Of a stretch of DNA of 64,000 nt, positions 17,813 through 26,694 are shown piece after piece. Under the pieces are notes generated by a model. That model had not been told where the DNA came from and made no database searches. It was given only the letters and a program-made list of their open reading frames with translations. Source of the stretch: Paenibacillus athensensis (GTDB lineage Bacteria; Bacillota; Bacilli; Paenibacillales; NBRC-103111); NCBI RefSeq assembly GCF_004514475.2, contig NZ_MYFO02000016.1, forward strand, positions 41,465 to 105,464, given 5' to 3'. Numbering within the stretch: position 1 is the stretch's first letter; each line of letters begins with the position of its first letter. A program made the translations under genes and the position numbers.

Positions 17813-18568
17813 TTATTCGCCGATCCCGTATTTCTCCATTTGCTCGATAAAGCCGCGCGATTTCCAGTTGATCCCGATATGCGTATCCATGTAAGCGCGC
17901 ATACAGAGCTTGAGCTGTTCCTTTGTTTCCGGCTTGACGGCAATAGCGCCGAGCCGCCGCAAATCCATGCGCGGAAACAGCTTGAGCAGCTTGAGCGTCC
18001 CTTCGCCGACAGCAAGCGCTTGAGCGTCCTTGTACAGACAGCGTCTGCATAGCACACCGCCAAGCATCGAGCTGAACGCTGCCAGCCCGTCGGCTGCTCC
18101 ACAGCTGACGCAAGCGTCCGTCACCGGCAGGTAGCCGGCCAGCTCGAACATTTTCATCTCGAACAAGTGAACGATGATTTGCATGTCCTTGCGCTCCTCG
18201 ATCGCAGTCAGACCGGCCTTGAGCTGCTCGAACACATAACCCGAGCCTTCTTCGTCGCCGAGCATACGATCGGCCATTTCCGCCAAATACGAGGAATACG
18301 CCGACATATGCAAATCCTCGCGCAGCGCATGATGGGCATCGATAATCTCCGCATTGCTAAGCGTGCCCATTTGCCCTGAGTTCTTGAAAAACACAAAATC
18401 GCCGTACGTAAACAGCTGCGTAACGGCGCTATGTCGGCTTTTAACTTTTTTGGCTCCGCGGGCCATCACGCTGACCTTGCCCAGCTCGAGCGTCAGCAAG
18501 CTGACAATTTTGTTGCCTTCTCCGTAGTCCATGCTCCTGAGCACAATTCCTTGTACACTGCGCAGCAC
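17813..18568 (-). CDS. recO: DNA repair protein RecO
   Basis: 251 residues. The N-terminal OB-fold (1-80) has GIVLRSMDYGEGNKIVSLLT and ARGAKKVKSRH. The helical domain follows, with a complete zinc motif Cys153-x2-Cys156 and Cys174-x2-Cys177. RecO works with RecR (and RecF) to load RecA on SSB-coated gaps and anneals strands. It follows era and yqzL as in Bacillus. The 170 bp between its stop and yqfL (17643-17812) contains only a weak CCAC/GTGG hairpin with TTTTTT tail and no gene. Confidence 0.95.
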   Translation of the reverse strand: MLRSVQGIVLRSMDYGEGNKIVSLLTLELGKVSVMARGAKKVKSRHSAVTQLFTYGDFVFFKNSGQMGTLSNAEIIDAHHALREDLHMSAYSSYLAEMADRMLGDEEGSGYVFEQLKAGLTAIEERKDMQIIVHLFEMKMFELAGYLPVTDACVSCGAADGLAAFSSMLGGVLCRRCLYKDAQALAVGEGTLKLLKLFPRMDLRRLGAIAVKPETKEQLKLCMRAYMDTHIGINWKSRGFIEQMEKYGIGE

Positions 18569-18605
18569 CTGATTTCCCCCATACGATTGCCGGGGGTGCG
18601 GTCAT

Positions 18606-18758
18606 CTAGCCGCTAAAGCCCTCCAGCGAATCCTCGTTTCCCTGCTCATCCTCCTGCATGTCGGCTTCGGGCGCAAGCTCGTCCGTCACCTGCTTATACA
18701 GCAGATAAGCGTCAACATCACCGGTCATTGAAAAGTACTTCCACGAAAAATCCTTCAT
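18606..18758 (-). CDS. YqzL-like small protein
   Basis: 50 residues: it begins MKDFSWKYFSMTGDVDAYLL and continues with an acidic tail ending EDSLEGFSG. The first 25 residues carry the YqzL pattern (hydrophobic DF.WK.FS.TG..D.YLLYK). GGGGAGG lies about 10 nt before the ATG at 18758, and the TAG is at 18606-18608. It lies between era and recO, the position of yqzL in Bacillus. Function unknown. The gene is easily missed because of its length. Confidence 0.85.
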   Translation of the reverse strand: MKDFSWKYFSMTGDVDAYLLYKQVTDELAPEADMQEDEQGNEDSLEGFSG

Positions 18759-18854
18759 GTGGCGCCATCCTCCCCATCGATCGTGATGGTGTTAGGATGG
18801 GACGCCGCGGAGGGAACTATGCGATGCAATAACTGGTATGATACCAAACAAGCG

Positions 18855-19754
18855 TTACTCGTGGCGGAAGCCCAGATCGCGCAGGACGCGGTCCTGATTG
18901 CGCCAGTCCTTTTTCACCTTGACCCACAGCTCCAGGAACGTCTTGGAGCCGAGCAAGGCTTCAATATCCTTGCGCGCCTGCTTGCCGACTTCCTTGAGCA
19001 AGCTGCCTTGTTTGCCGATAATAATCCCTTTTTGCGAATCGCGCTCGACGAAAATAACCGCGGAAATACGCACAAGCCCGTTTTCTTCCACGCGCATATC
19101 CTCGATTTGCACGGCAATGGAATGCGGGATTTCCTCACGTGTCAAATGCAAAATTTTCTCGCGGATCAGCTCGGCGCAGACGAATTGCTCGGGATGATCG
19201 GTCACCTGGTCGGCTGGATAGTATTGCGGGCCTTCCGGCAAATAACGGACGATTTGCTCCAGCAGCGTTGTCACGTTATTGCCCTTCAACGCCGAGATTG
19301 GCACGATTTCAGCAAACGGATACAAATCCTTGTAGGCGACGATGATCGGCAGCAGCGCTTCCGGATGCACCTGATCGATCTTGTTCAGCACGAGAATGAC
19401 CGGCGTATCGACCGCCTTCAGCTGCTCGATAATGTAGCGGTCGCCGCCGCCGATGCCGTCGACGACATCGACGAGAAACAGCACCGCGTCGACTTCGCCG
19501 AGCGTGCTGTGCGCGGTTTTCATCATGTAATCGCCGAGCTTGGAATTCGGCTTGTGAATGCCTGGTGTGTCGAGAAACACGATCTGGCCTTCTTCGGACG
19601 TATATACGCCGTGAATTTTATTGCGCGTCGTTTGCGGCTTGTCTGACATAATCGCGATTTTTTGCCCGATGATTTGATTCATTAAGGTCGACTTGCCGAC
19701 GTTCGGGCGTCCGATGATGGCGACGAACCCTGATTTGAAGCCTGATTTATTCAC
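18855..19754 (-). CDS. era: GTPase Era
   Basis: 299 residues. The G1 motif GRPNVGKS is at 15-22, G2 QTTR, G3 DTPG in the mid-60s, and G4 NKID. The C-terminal KH domain has the [19 protein letters not shown] block. Era binds 16S rRNA near its 3' end and assists 30S assembly. The GTG start at 19754 directly follows the cdd TAA and uses GGAGG inside cdd. Confidence 0.97.
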   Translation of the reverse strand: MNKSGFKSGFVAIIGRPNVGKSTLMNQIIGQKIAIMSDKPQTTRNKIHGVYTSEEGQIVFLDTPGIHKPNSKLGDYMMKTAHSTLGEVDAVLFLVDVVDGIGGGDRYIIEQLKAVDTPVILVLNKIDQVHPEALLPIIVAYKDLYPFAEIVPISALKGNNVTTLLEQIVRYLPEGPQYYPADQVTDHPEQFVCAELIREKILHLTREEIPHSIAVQIEDMRVEENGLVRISAVIFVERDSQKGIIIGKQGSLLKEVGKQARKDIEALLGSKTFLELWVKVKKDWRNQDRVLRDLGFRHE

Positions 19755-20171
19755 TTATCGTTCCTCCGTTGGTTGAACATCTTTCGGTGTAAAAGCTCCG
19801 GGCAGCAGCGCGGCAACCGTTGTAGCCAGCCACTCGCCCCGCAGGTTGCCGAGATAAACCGGCATGTCCGGCCGGCACAGCTCGACCAGCACCTGGCGGC
19901 AAACGCCGCAAGGGGCAATCGGAGCGTCCGTATCGCCGATGACGGCGATAGCCTGAAACGTGCCGGGCCCGCAGCCGTCGGCGACGGCGCGAAATAACGC
20001 GGTGCGCTCGGCGCAGTTGGTCGGTCCGTAGGCGGCGTTCTCTACGTTGCAGCCCATGTGGATCCGGCCTTCCGCGTCAAGCAGCGCCGCGCCGACCTGA
20101 AAATGCGAATAAGGCGTATAAGCCCGTTGTCTGGCTTCTGCCGCCAGTTGAAGCATCGCTTGCGCGTCCAT
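19755..20171 (-). CDS. cdd: Cytidine deaminase
   Basis: 138 residues. Catalytic zinc ligands and the proton shuttle are in Cys53-Ala-Glu55 (NCAERTALF) and Cys88-x2-Cys91 (APCGVCRQVL). It converts cytidine and deoxycytidine to uridine and deoxyuridine for pyrimidine salvage. Homotetrameric short form. Its start is preceded by GGAAGGAGAG, and it sits between dgkA and era as in B. subtilis. Confidence 0.96.
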   Translation of the reverse strand: MDAQAMLQLAAEARQRAYTPYSHFQVGAALLDAEGRIHMGCNVENAAYGPTNCAERTALFRAVADGCGPGTFQAIAVIGDTDAPIAPCGVCRQVLVELCRPDMPVYLGNLRGEWLATTVAALLPGAFTPKDVQPTEER

Positions 20172-20187
20172 AGCCGCCTCTCCTTCC

Positions 20188-20892
20188 TTACAGCAGGTTG
20201 AAGCAAAAAAATGCGAGCGCAGTCACCGATGCGCCGATGATCGCGCCGAGAAACAAAGCCGGGAACGGCCGCGTTTTTTTATCATACAGCACCAATAGCA
20301 TCATGGCAGCCAGCAAATAGCCCAGCAGCGATACCAGCGTCGCTGCAGCAAACAACGCGATGACGGTAGCGACGGCAAAAGCGACAGCCGCCAGCAGACT
20401 CGGCCGCACCAGCTTGCCCTTATCGGAAAAACGCGTCTCGATGACGATGACCGACAAAACGACAAGCGCCAGCAGCACCCATACCGCACCTGCGGAAATG
20501 GCATGCGTCTGCAGCCGCCCTTCGCGCAGCAGCCGGTCGATCGGTTCAAAGAACACGATCAGACCGACCGCTACGGCAAAGCCGGCGCACACCAGCACGG
20601 AAGCGGCAGCGACGTCCTTGGCGATTTTTGCCAGCGGATGCCGATCCGGCATAGCCAGATCGACGGCCTTTTCCACCGCCGTATTGATCAGCTCCGTGAC
20701 AATCATCAGCGTCACAGCCAATAGCAGAAACAGGATGTCCGTCTTGGACAGCCGCAAAAACAACGCCGCGAGCAGCACAAGAAAAGCGACCGTAAAATGG
20801 AATTTCATATTGCGCTGCGTATCGAGCGCGTATTTGATCCCTTCGTAGGCGTAGCGGAAGCTGCGCCGCCATTTGCGGAAGCCGCCGCTCAT
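20188..20892 (-). CDS. Diacylglycerol/undecaprenol kinase family protein with extra membrane domain
   Basis: 234 residues, almost twice the usual 120-130 of DgkA. Residues 1-125 form the DgkA trimeric kinase core (FRYAYEGIKYALDTQRNMKFH, then TELINTAVEKAVDLAMP with Glu67, Asn70 and Glu74, and LAKIAKDVAAASVLV). In Gram-positives this phosphorylates undecaprenol. Residues about 130-234 add three or four more hydrophobic helices around RFSDKGKLVRPSLLA and YDKKTRPFPALFLG. The extra part lacks a full PAP2 phosphatase motif. It starts 1 nt into the ybeY stop (TGATG overlap). Confidence 0.9.
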   Translation of the reverse strand: MSGGFRKWRRSFRYAYEGIKYALDTQRNMKFHFTVAFLVLLAALFLRLSKTDILFLLLAVTLMIVTELINTAVEKAVDLAMPDRHPLAKIAKDVAAASVLVCAGFAVAVGLIVFFEPIDRLLREGRLQTHAISAGAVWVLLALVVLSVIVIETRFSDKGKLVRPSLLAAVAFAVATVIALFAAATLVSLLGYLLAAMMLLVLYDKKTRPFPALFLGAIIGASVTALAFFCFNLL

Positions 20893-21422
20893 CAGCGCGT
20901 CAGGCCCGCTTTTTGCAAGATCTCCTCTTGCTTGGCAAACATGACTTTCTCTTCTTCTTCCGTCTCATGATCGTAGCCGATCAGATGTAAAAAGCCGTGT
21001 ACGAACAAAAAGCCCAGCTCACGATCGACCGAATGGCCGTATTCCTCGGCCTGGGCCATCGCCCGCGGCACGGAAATGATAATATCGCCCAGCGGCTCAA
21101 TGAACGCTTCGCTGACATCCTCGTCGCCTTCCTCCGGCTCCTCATCGCCTTCGGCTTCGTAATGAATCTCGATTTCGTCTTCGCCGAACTCGCTCATTGC
21201 AAAGCTGAGCACGTCGGTCGGCTTATCGATGCCGCGGTATTGCAGGTTCAGCTCGTGAATTGCCTCGTCGTCGACGAACGTCAGTGCGACCTCGCCTTCC
21301 GTGACGCCTTCCGCTTCGCCGGCCAGACGCAGCAGCTCCGTCAGCTTCTCGATCAGCCCTGGCGTTATCTCGGCTGCTTCCTGCTCATTGCTCCATTCGA
21401 GCGTTAAATCCGATTGGGCCAT
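20892..21422 (-). CDS. ybeY: Endoribonuclease YbeY (rRNA maturation)
   Basis: 176 residues. The metal-binding H-x3-H-x5-H is His142, His146 and His152 in HGFLHLIGYDHE. YbeY takes part in 16S 3'-end maturation and 70S quality control. An unusually acidic insertion lies at about 84-104, between DVLSFAMSEFG and EPLGDIIIS. AAGGAGG precedes the ATG, and its last codon overlaps the dgkA start. Confidence 0.95.
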   Translation of the reverse strand: MAQSDLTLEWSNEQEAAEITPGLIEKLTELLRLAGEAEGVTEGEVALTFVDDEAIHELNLQYRGIDKPTDVLSFAMSEFGEDEIEIHYEAEGDEEPEEGDEDVSEAFIEPLGDIIISVPRAMAQAEEYGHSVDRELGFLFVHGFLHLIGYDHETEEEEKVMFAKQEEILQKAGLTR

Positions 21423-21449
21423 GAAAAGCCCTCCTTCGATCGTAAAATG

Positions 21450-23675
21450 TCAGCTTGATTTTTTCCCCGCCAGCTCGCTCGGGTATTCAATCCGCGAATG
21501 GAAAATGCCGAGCAGCGTCTCGTTCAGCGTCTTGGCGATCGTATCCAGCTCCTTGAGCGTGATGTCGCATTCGTTGAACTGGCCGTCGTCCAGACGGGAC
21601 TTGATAATTTTGTGCACCATCGAATCGATCTGCTCCAGCGTCGGGTTGCGCAGCGAGCGGACCGCCGCTTCCACACTGTCGGCGATACCGATAATTGCCG
21701 CTTCCTTCGATTGCGCTTTCGGCCCCGGATAGCGGAAATCCTCTTCGCGAATCTCCTTCTCGCTGTTGTCCTCCGCGGCCATCTTCACAGCCTTGTGATA
21801 GAAAAAATGCAGCAGCGTCGTGCCGTGATGCTGTTCGGCGATATCGCGGATCGGCTTGGGAATTTTGAAATCCTTGAGCATTTCCACCCCGTCGCGCGGA
21901 TGCGCGGTAATGATCGACTTGCTCAAATTCGGATCGATCCGGTCATGCGGATTTTCGATATTCGTCTGATTTTCGATAAAATAGCTCGGCCGCTTCGTCT
22001 TGCCGATATCGTGGTAATAGGAGCCGACCCGGCAAAGCAAGCCGTCGGCGCCGATTGATTCGGCCGCAGCCTCCGACAAGTTGCCGACCATCACGCTGTG
22101 ATGGTACGTGCCCGGCGTTTCGGTGAGCAGCTTGCGCAGCAGCGGATGATTGGGGTTGGACAGCTCCACGAGCTTGAGCGGCGACAGGATGCCGAAGGCA
22201 ACCTCGAAGAACGGCAGCAACCCGATCACAAACACGGCTGTCAACAACCCGCTGGCGGCAGCAAACGAAAACGCCATGAGCGCTTCCTTTTGCGTAAAGC
22301 GATCATCCAGCAGCAGCAGGGCGCAAATCGTCAGCATCGAGAAAAAGGAAATCATAAGTCCCGCTTTTAAAATCGTGGCCCGCTGGCTGGCCCGCTGAAT
22401 CGTAAAAACCGCTCCGAAGCAAACGACAAGGCTGACCAGACCGTAGCGGAAATCGAACAGCTCGGCGTGCTCGGTGTTAAAGATAATGCTCGACATCAGC
22501 GAAAACAGCACGGAAGCGATAAACGCCAGCGGCGCGTCCAGCAAAATCGCGATCAATATGCTGCCCATTGCCGTAGGAGCCAAATAACCGATATACGGAT
22601 AATCGAGATTTTGGCCGAGCGAAACAATTTTCATCCCCACCACATTGATCATCACAATCAGCACCAGCATGACCAGCTGCGAATTGTTGTAATGAATCGG
22701 CAGCGAGCTCATTCTGACAAACATAAACAGCACGAAGCTCAGCATCGCCACCAGTATCGCCAGTCCGAGCTCGGGCCAATGATTCGCTTTGTCGCGCAGC
22801 AGCTCGAGCTTATCCAGACGCTGGTAAATCTCCTCGGAAATGACCTCACCTTTGTTGACAAGCACGTCGTTTTTATTGATATAGACGGGGCCGACACTTT
22901 CGCGAGCTTGCCCCTTGGCGTCATCCGTGCCCTTTTGATCAAAAAACTTGTTCGGCGTCAATACAGCGCGCACCAGCTCCTGCACCATTTCGCGTGAGGT
23001 GTTCTTCGACAGCGTCGACGTATTGACCAGCTCGGCAACCTTGGCCCGCGCCGTTTGCGCGTCCAGAATCTGCTCGTTCATCAGCTTGGAGACGATTTCC
23101 TTCGTCACCGGCTCCATCGCCATCAAATCTTCCTTTGTCAGCCGGGGCAGCTTGAAATACGACTCCTCCGGCAGCGGATACGCCTGATCGGTCAGTTGCT
23201 GATCGATCAGTTGCAGCAGCGGCTCGTTATATTGCCCGCTTTCGCGCAGCGACTTGATCGCGCTGCCTTCGCCGTCGCGAATCAGCTGCGGAATGACGCT
23301 GCGGAAGATGCTCACTTTATCCTCAAATTTAACTTCCGCGTCGTTATTGATTTGCAGCAGCTTGTCGTAAATCGCATCGACCAGCGCCTCGTTTTTCAAA
23401 TTGACGATCCGATATACCGGCTGAACGCGCTTGGCCGCATCTTCCTTGGCTTTTTCCGTAGCCAGTGCGTTTTCGATTTGTCTCGGCGCATAGATCGTCT
23501 TCTCGCTGACCGCGCCAAGCTGAATATCGTATACCTGCGGTACGAGCTTGACATAAAGCGCAAAATAAAAGAGGAGCGCCAGCAGCAAAAACAGCAGCAG
23601 CCGCACCCAAATACTGTATTTCCATCCGTTCAGCCGATAATGAAATTTGCCCTTGATTTGCACTTCATTCTTCAT
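21450..23675 (-). CDS. 7TM-HD family phosphodiesterase (YqfF/PgpH-like)
   Basis: About 741 residues. A first transmembrane helix (about 25-45) is followed by an extracytoplasmic 7TMR-HDED domain to about residue 290, seven transmembrane helices (about 300-500) and a cytoplasmic HD domain with YYHDIGKTKRPSYF near residue 558 and ITAHPRDGVEML. Listeria PgpH of this family hydrolyses c-di-AMP to pApA. The first ATG (23687) is too close to AGAGAGG, so ATG at 23675 or GTG at 23678 is more likely. It lies between phoH and ybeY as in Bacillus. Confidence 0.93.
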   Translation of the reverse strand: MKNEVQIKGKFHYRLNGWKYSIWVRLLLFLLLALLFYFALYVKLVPQVYDIQLGAVSEKTIYAPRQIENALATEKAKEDAAKRVQPVYRIVNLKNEALVDAIYDKLLQINNDAEVKFEDKVSIFRSVIPQLIRDGEGSAIKSLRESGQYNEPLLQLIDQQLTDQAYPLPEESYFKLPRLTKEDLMAMEPVTKEIVSKLMNEQILDAQTARAKVAELVNTSTLSKNTSREMVQELVRAVLTPNKFFDQKGTDDAKGQARESVGPVYINKNDVLVNKGEVISEEIYQRLDKLELLRDKANHWPELGLAILVAMLSFVLFMFVRMSSLPIHYNNSQLVMLVLIVMINVVGMKIVSLGQNLDYPYIGYLAPTAMGSILIAILLDAPLAFIASVLFSLMSSIIFNTEHAELFDFRYGLVSLVVCFGAVFTIQRASQRATILKAGLMISFFSMLTICALLLLDDRFTQKEALMAFSFAAASGLLTAVFVIGLLPFFEVAFGILSPLKLVELSNPNHPLLRKLLTETPGTYHHSVMVGNLSEAAAESIGADGLLCRVGSYYHDIGKTKRPSYFIENQTNIENPHDRIDPNLSKSIITAHPRDGVEMLKDFKIPKPIRDIAEQHHGTTLLHFFYHKAVKMAAEDNSEKEIREEDFRYPGPKAQSKEAAIIGIADSVEAAVRSLRNPTLEQIDSMVHKIIKSRLDDGQFNECDITLKELDTIAKTLNETLLGIFHSRIEYPSELAGKKSS

Positions 23676-23714
23676 CACGGAGGTCATCCTCTCTGCTTAG
23701 ACAACCGATGGAGC

Positions 23715-24680
23715 TTATTTGTCCTTGTCTGCGTTGTAGGCGACGATAATTTTCTGCACGAGGGAATGGCGCACCACGTCCTGCTCGTCAAAATACATAA
23801 AGCCGAGTTCGTCAATGCCGTGCAAAATCCGTTCGGCCTCTACCAGCCCGGACGATTTGCCGCGCGGCAGATCGATTTGCGTGACGTCGCCGGTAATCAC
23901 CATCTTCGAGCCAAAGCCCAGACGGGTCAAAAACATCTTCATTTGCTCAGGCGTCGTGTTCTGGGCCTCGTCCAAAATAATGAACGAATCGTCGAGCGTC
24001 CGGCCACGCATATAGGCAAGCGGCGCAATTTCGATCAACCCGCGCTCCAGCGATTTGGCCACCTGCTCGGCGCCCAGCACATCGTTAAGAGCATCATACA
24101 ACGGCCTCAAATAAGGGTCAACCTTTTCCTGGAGATCGCCTGGCAAAAAACCGAGGCTTTCTCCGGCCTCCACGGCGGGACGCGTCAGGACGATCCGCTT
24201 GACCTGTCCTTCCTTGAGCGCGGTGACGGCGAGCACGACGGCCAGGTACGTTTTGCCCGTACCGGCGGGACCAATGCCAAAGACAATGTCTTTCTTTTTG
24301 ATGCTGCTCACGTACTGCCGCTGTCCGATCGTTTTGACGCGAATCGGCTTGCCCCGATGCGTGACGGCAATTTCGCCCTTGAACAAATCGAGCAGCTGGT
24401 CGGCCTTCATTTGCTTGGCCAGCTCGATCGCATATTTGACGTCGCGCTCCGTCAGCGTGTACGCATGGCGGACCAGCTGCAGCAGAACCTCAAAAAGCTG
24501 CTGAAGCGCGTTAACTTCGGCAGCAGCTCCCTGAATCGTGACTTCCGCTTCGCGCGTAAAAATTTGCGCCGGTATTTCCCGCTCGATCAGCCGAAGAAAT
24601 TTATCTTGCGGACCGAACAGAGCCAGTCCCTCCGCCGGGTTTTGCAGGGCGACTTTCACGGTTTGTGCATGTTCTACCAA
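23715..24680 (-). CDS. PhoH-like ATPase (YbeZ family)
   Basis: 321 residues. Walker A GPAGTGKTYLAV is near 138-149 and Walker B FIILDEAQNTTPEQMKMFLTR follows, giving a P-loop ATPase of the PhoH family, often encoded beside YbeY and linked to RNA metabolism. The start is TTG (LVEHAQTV) at 24680, with AAGGAGA upstream inside the yqfD stop region. Not regulated as a phosphate gene in any visible way. Confidence 0.93.
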   Translation of the reverse strand: MVEHAQTVKVALQNPAEGLALFGPQDKFLRLIEREIPAQIFTREAEVTIQGAAAEVNALQQLFEVLLQLVRHAYTLTERDVKYAIELAKQMKADQLLDLFKGEIAVTHRGKPIRVKTIGQRQYVSSIKKKDIVFGIGPAGTGKTYLAVVLAVTALKEGQVKRIVLTRPAVEAGESLGFLPGDLQEKVDPYLRPLYDALNDVLGAEQVAKSLERGLIEIAPLAYMRGRTLDDSFIILDEAQNTTPEQMKMFLTRLGFGSKMVITGDVTQIDLPRGKSSGLVEAERILHGIDELGFMYFDEQDVVRHSLVQKIIVAYNADKDK

Positions 24681-24686
24681 CAGGCC

Positions 24687-25880
24687 TCATTCTCCTTGTA
24701 CGACAATTGGTTGCTCTTCGCTTATCGTTTCTTCAACTTCAAAATGCACTTTCATATAAACTTTACCATTCTCTGATTTCTCATGCAAAATTTTTTCGCC
24801 GGCAATGCGCGATTCCGGCCCCGCTGCGGCCAGCAAACGACTGCGCGCCTGCTCCAGACCGCTCTGCCTGGCCTGCGCCAGCTCTACCGGCTGCTCGACC
24901 TGACGCACCTCCATCAGCTTCTCGTGCATCCAGCCTACGGGCAGCGTATAGCCGAGCCAGCTCAAGGTCTTGCGCTCCGTCAGCGTCTCGTGCTGCTCAA
25001 AAGCCAGCTTGCCGTAGCCGGTCACCTGCAGCGCCCGCGAGCCGAAGACAAGGTAGCTGCGCTCCTTGCTTTCGCCCGTATACGTCTTGAACGTCTGCGT
25101 CAGCGGCACCTCGATCTGAGACGTGTACCAGACAATGCCCTTGACCTTGCCGCTCGCGACGACGACCTGATAGTTTTCTTCGTCGCCAATTTTGCCGCTG
25201 ATCAGCACGTCCCCCTTGCGGACATACGCATTCGGCTGCACGAGCGGCCGCCCCTTTTCGGCCATGATTTCCGTCACAAGCGCATTTTTCGAAGCCACGA
25301 GATTGCGCGGATTCATCAGCTCCGGCTTTTGCGGAATCGTCGCTTCGACCACCTTGATATGCACGTGCGTGCCGCGAACCTCAACGCCAACCCAAGCGGC
25401 CTGCGGCAGCGCAGCTTGAATGCCGTGCGCCAGCTCCTCCGTCTGCGGCAGCTTGAATTTCCATTGAAAGCGGTGGATGCCCAGCTGCTCGGCCGCGCGC
25501 ATCACATCGGCTTGGGCAATCCGTTCATTGCCCTCCACCGACACCTGCCACACCAGCGAGCTGAGCAGAAACATACCGAGCAAAAAGCCGGCTCCTCCAG
25601 CAAAAAACAGCTTCCGCCGCCCCAGTTTGTCCAGAAAAAAAGGCAAGCCGCGCCGTTCCAGGACGTGCATCCGGCAGCCTGTCCGCTTGAGCAGCGGCTT
25701 CAGCTCAAAAAACTCGCCAACCGGCACGCACAGCCGCAGCCGCTCGTCCTGCATCGGCTGGATATCCCATGCGGACAAGCCCGTTGCCAGCATTTCGTTA
25801 ATCATCGCTTCGCCGCCGCGCCCGCGCAGCTCCAGACGCACATAGCCGCGAAGCCGCGCGATAAACATCGATTGTCTCAT
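24687..25880 (-). CDS. yqfD: Sporulation protein YqfD
   Basis: 397 residues. A cytoplasmic N-terminal part (about 1-90) ends before one transmembrane helix (LFFAGGAGFLLGMFLLSSLV), followed by an extracytoplasmic region with HVHIKVVEAT, NLVASKNALVTEI and RKGDVLISGKI, typical of YqfD/SpoIV-type proteins under sigma-E control. Role in the mother cell during engulfment or coat stages is not defined. It follows yqfC, with GGGGG before the ATG. Confidence 0.93.
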   Translation of the reverse strand: MRQSMFIARLRGYVRLELRGRGGEAMINEMLATGLSAWDIQPMQDERLRLCVPVGEFFELKPLLKRTGCRMHVLERRGLPFFLDKLGRRKLFFAGGAGFLLGMFLLSSLVWQVSVEGNERIAQADVMRAAEQLGIHRFQWKFKLPQTEELAHGIQAALPQAAWVGVEVRGTHVHIKVVEATIPQKPELMNPRNLVASKNALVTEIMAEKGRPLVQPNAYVRKGDVLISGKIGDEENYQVVVASGKVKGIVWYTSQIEVPLTQTFKTYTGESKERSYLVFGSRALQVTGYGKLAFEQHETLTERKTLSWLGYTLPVGWMHEKLMEVRQVEQPVELAQARQSGLEQARSRLLAAAGPESRIAGEKILHEKSENGKVYMKVHFEVEETISEEQPIVVQGE

Positions 25881-25908
25881 TCTTACATGGCCCCCCTACA
25901 AGCCCGAT

Positions 25909-26187
25909 TTACGGAATGTATTTGACATCGTCGATCGTGCCTTCAATCAGCACTTCTTCCGGTAAAATAGCGCGGATGACCAGCTCTTTGCCCTTGACGT
26001 CAAGCTGGCCCGTCGTCAGATTGAGCTTCAAAAATTCGCTGGACACATGCAGCACCCCGCGGTGATTCTCCACGTAGAGCTGGACATTGCCGATCATCGT
26101 AATGCGCGGCAAATCGTGTACGATATCTTGGGGAAGATCGAGAAGTTTGGCCGTAAACTGGTTCCATTTGCGGGTCAAGCGACGCAT
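25909..26187 (-). CDS. yqfC: Sporulation protein YqfC
   Basis: 92 residues, soluble beta-rich YabP/YqfC-family protein (DLPRITMIGNVQLYVENHRGV, VLIEGTIDDVKYI). YqfC is a sigma-E-dependent sporulation protein that precedes yqfD. GAGGGGG stands about 11 nt before the ATG. It opens the long conserved operon yqfC-yqfD-phoH-yqfF-ybeY-dgkA-cdd-era-yqzL-recO. Confidence 0.93.
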   Translation of the reverse strand: MRRLTRKWNQFTAKLLDLPQDIVHDLPRITMIGNVQLYVENHRGVLHVSSEFLKLNLTTGQLDVKGKELVIRAILPEEVLIEGTIDDVKYIP

Positions 26188-26219
26188 AACAGGGCAATCC
26201 CCCTCTGAAAGTTGAAGTC

Positions 26220-26265
26220 AGGCGGCAATGCGCATAAACTTTTTACCAAAATATGCGCCGCCTGG
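26220..26265. other. Imperfect inverted repeat upstream of yqfC
   Basis: GGCGGC and GCGCAT on the left pair with ATGCGC and GCC on the right across a T-rich loop. No T-run follows on either strand, so this may be a regulatory hairpin or an old terminator. The remainder of 26270-26550 shows no gene. Confidence 0.35.
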
Positions 26266-26554
26266 CCGCTTTATGAGTCAGGGGACAAAAAAGCGCGCCG
26301 TCATTCGGGCTTGGAGCTTTTGTAAGGGGGCAGCAATCGGGCTGCAACCGCTCGGGACCGCTTGGGGAGCAAGCGGCGGCTGGCGGCAAGGGCATCGGAT
26401 GGACGGTGAGCGGTCTTGCACAGGGGCAGGCTGACAGGCGAGCGGAAACATGTACAGGTTCTTGGAGCATGGGGCGGGCCGTTGTAGGGCAAGCCGGGGA
26501 GCCGGGAATTGACGGACAATCCGGTGCGATACGAAAACCGATGGATACAAGCAA

Positions 26555-26694
26555 GGTTCAATGTACGAAACGGTTCGATGCAAGCAGCGGTTCGATGTAC
26601 AGAACGGTTCGATTCAAGCAAGGTTCGATGTACGAAACGGTTCGATGCAAGCAAGGTTCGATGTACGAAACGGTTCGATGCAAGCAGCGGTTCA
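26555..26694. repeat. Minisatellite, four 33/34 bp units
   Basis: Four contiguous units (starts 26555, 26589, 26622, 26655) and a partial fifth. Each unit consists of two related halves beginning GGTTCGATGTA and GGTTCGATGCA. There are no spacers, so it is not a CRISPR array. It abuts the stop codon of the lipoprotein gene and would be transcribed as its 3' UTR. Confidence 0.92.

Noticed and set aside
20188..20892. DgkA-PAP2 fusion
   Set aside because: KGKLVRP resembles the first PAP2 motif, but the SGH and SRxxxxxHxxxD motifs are missing.
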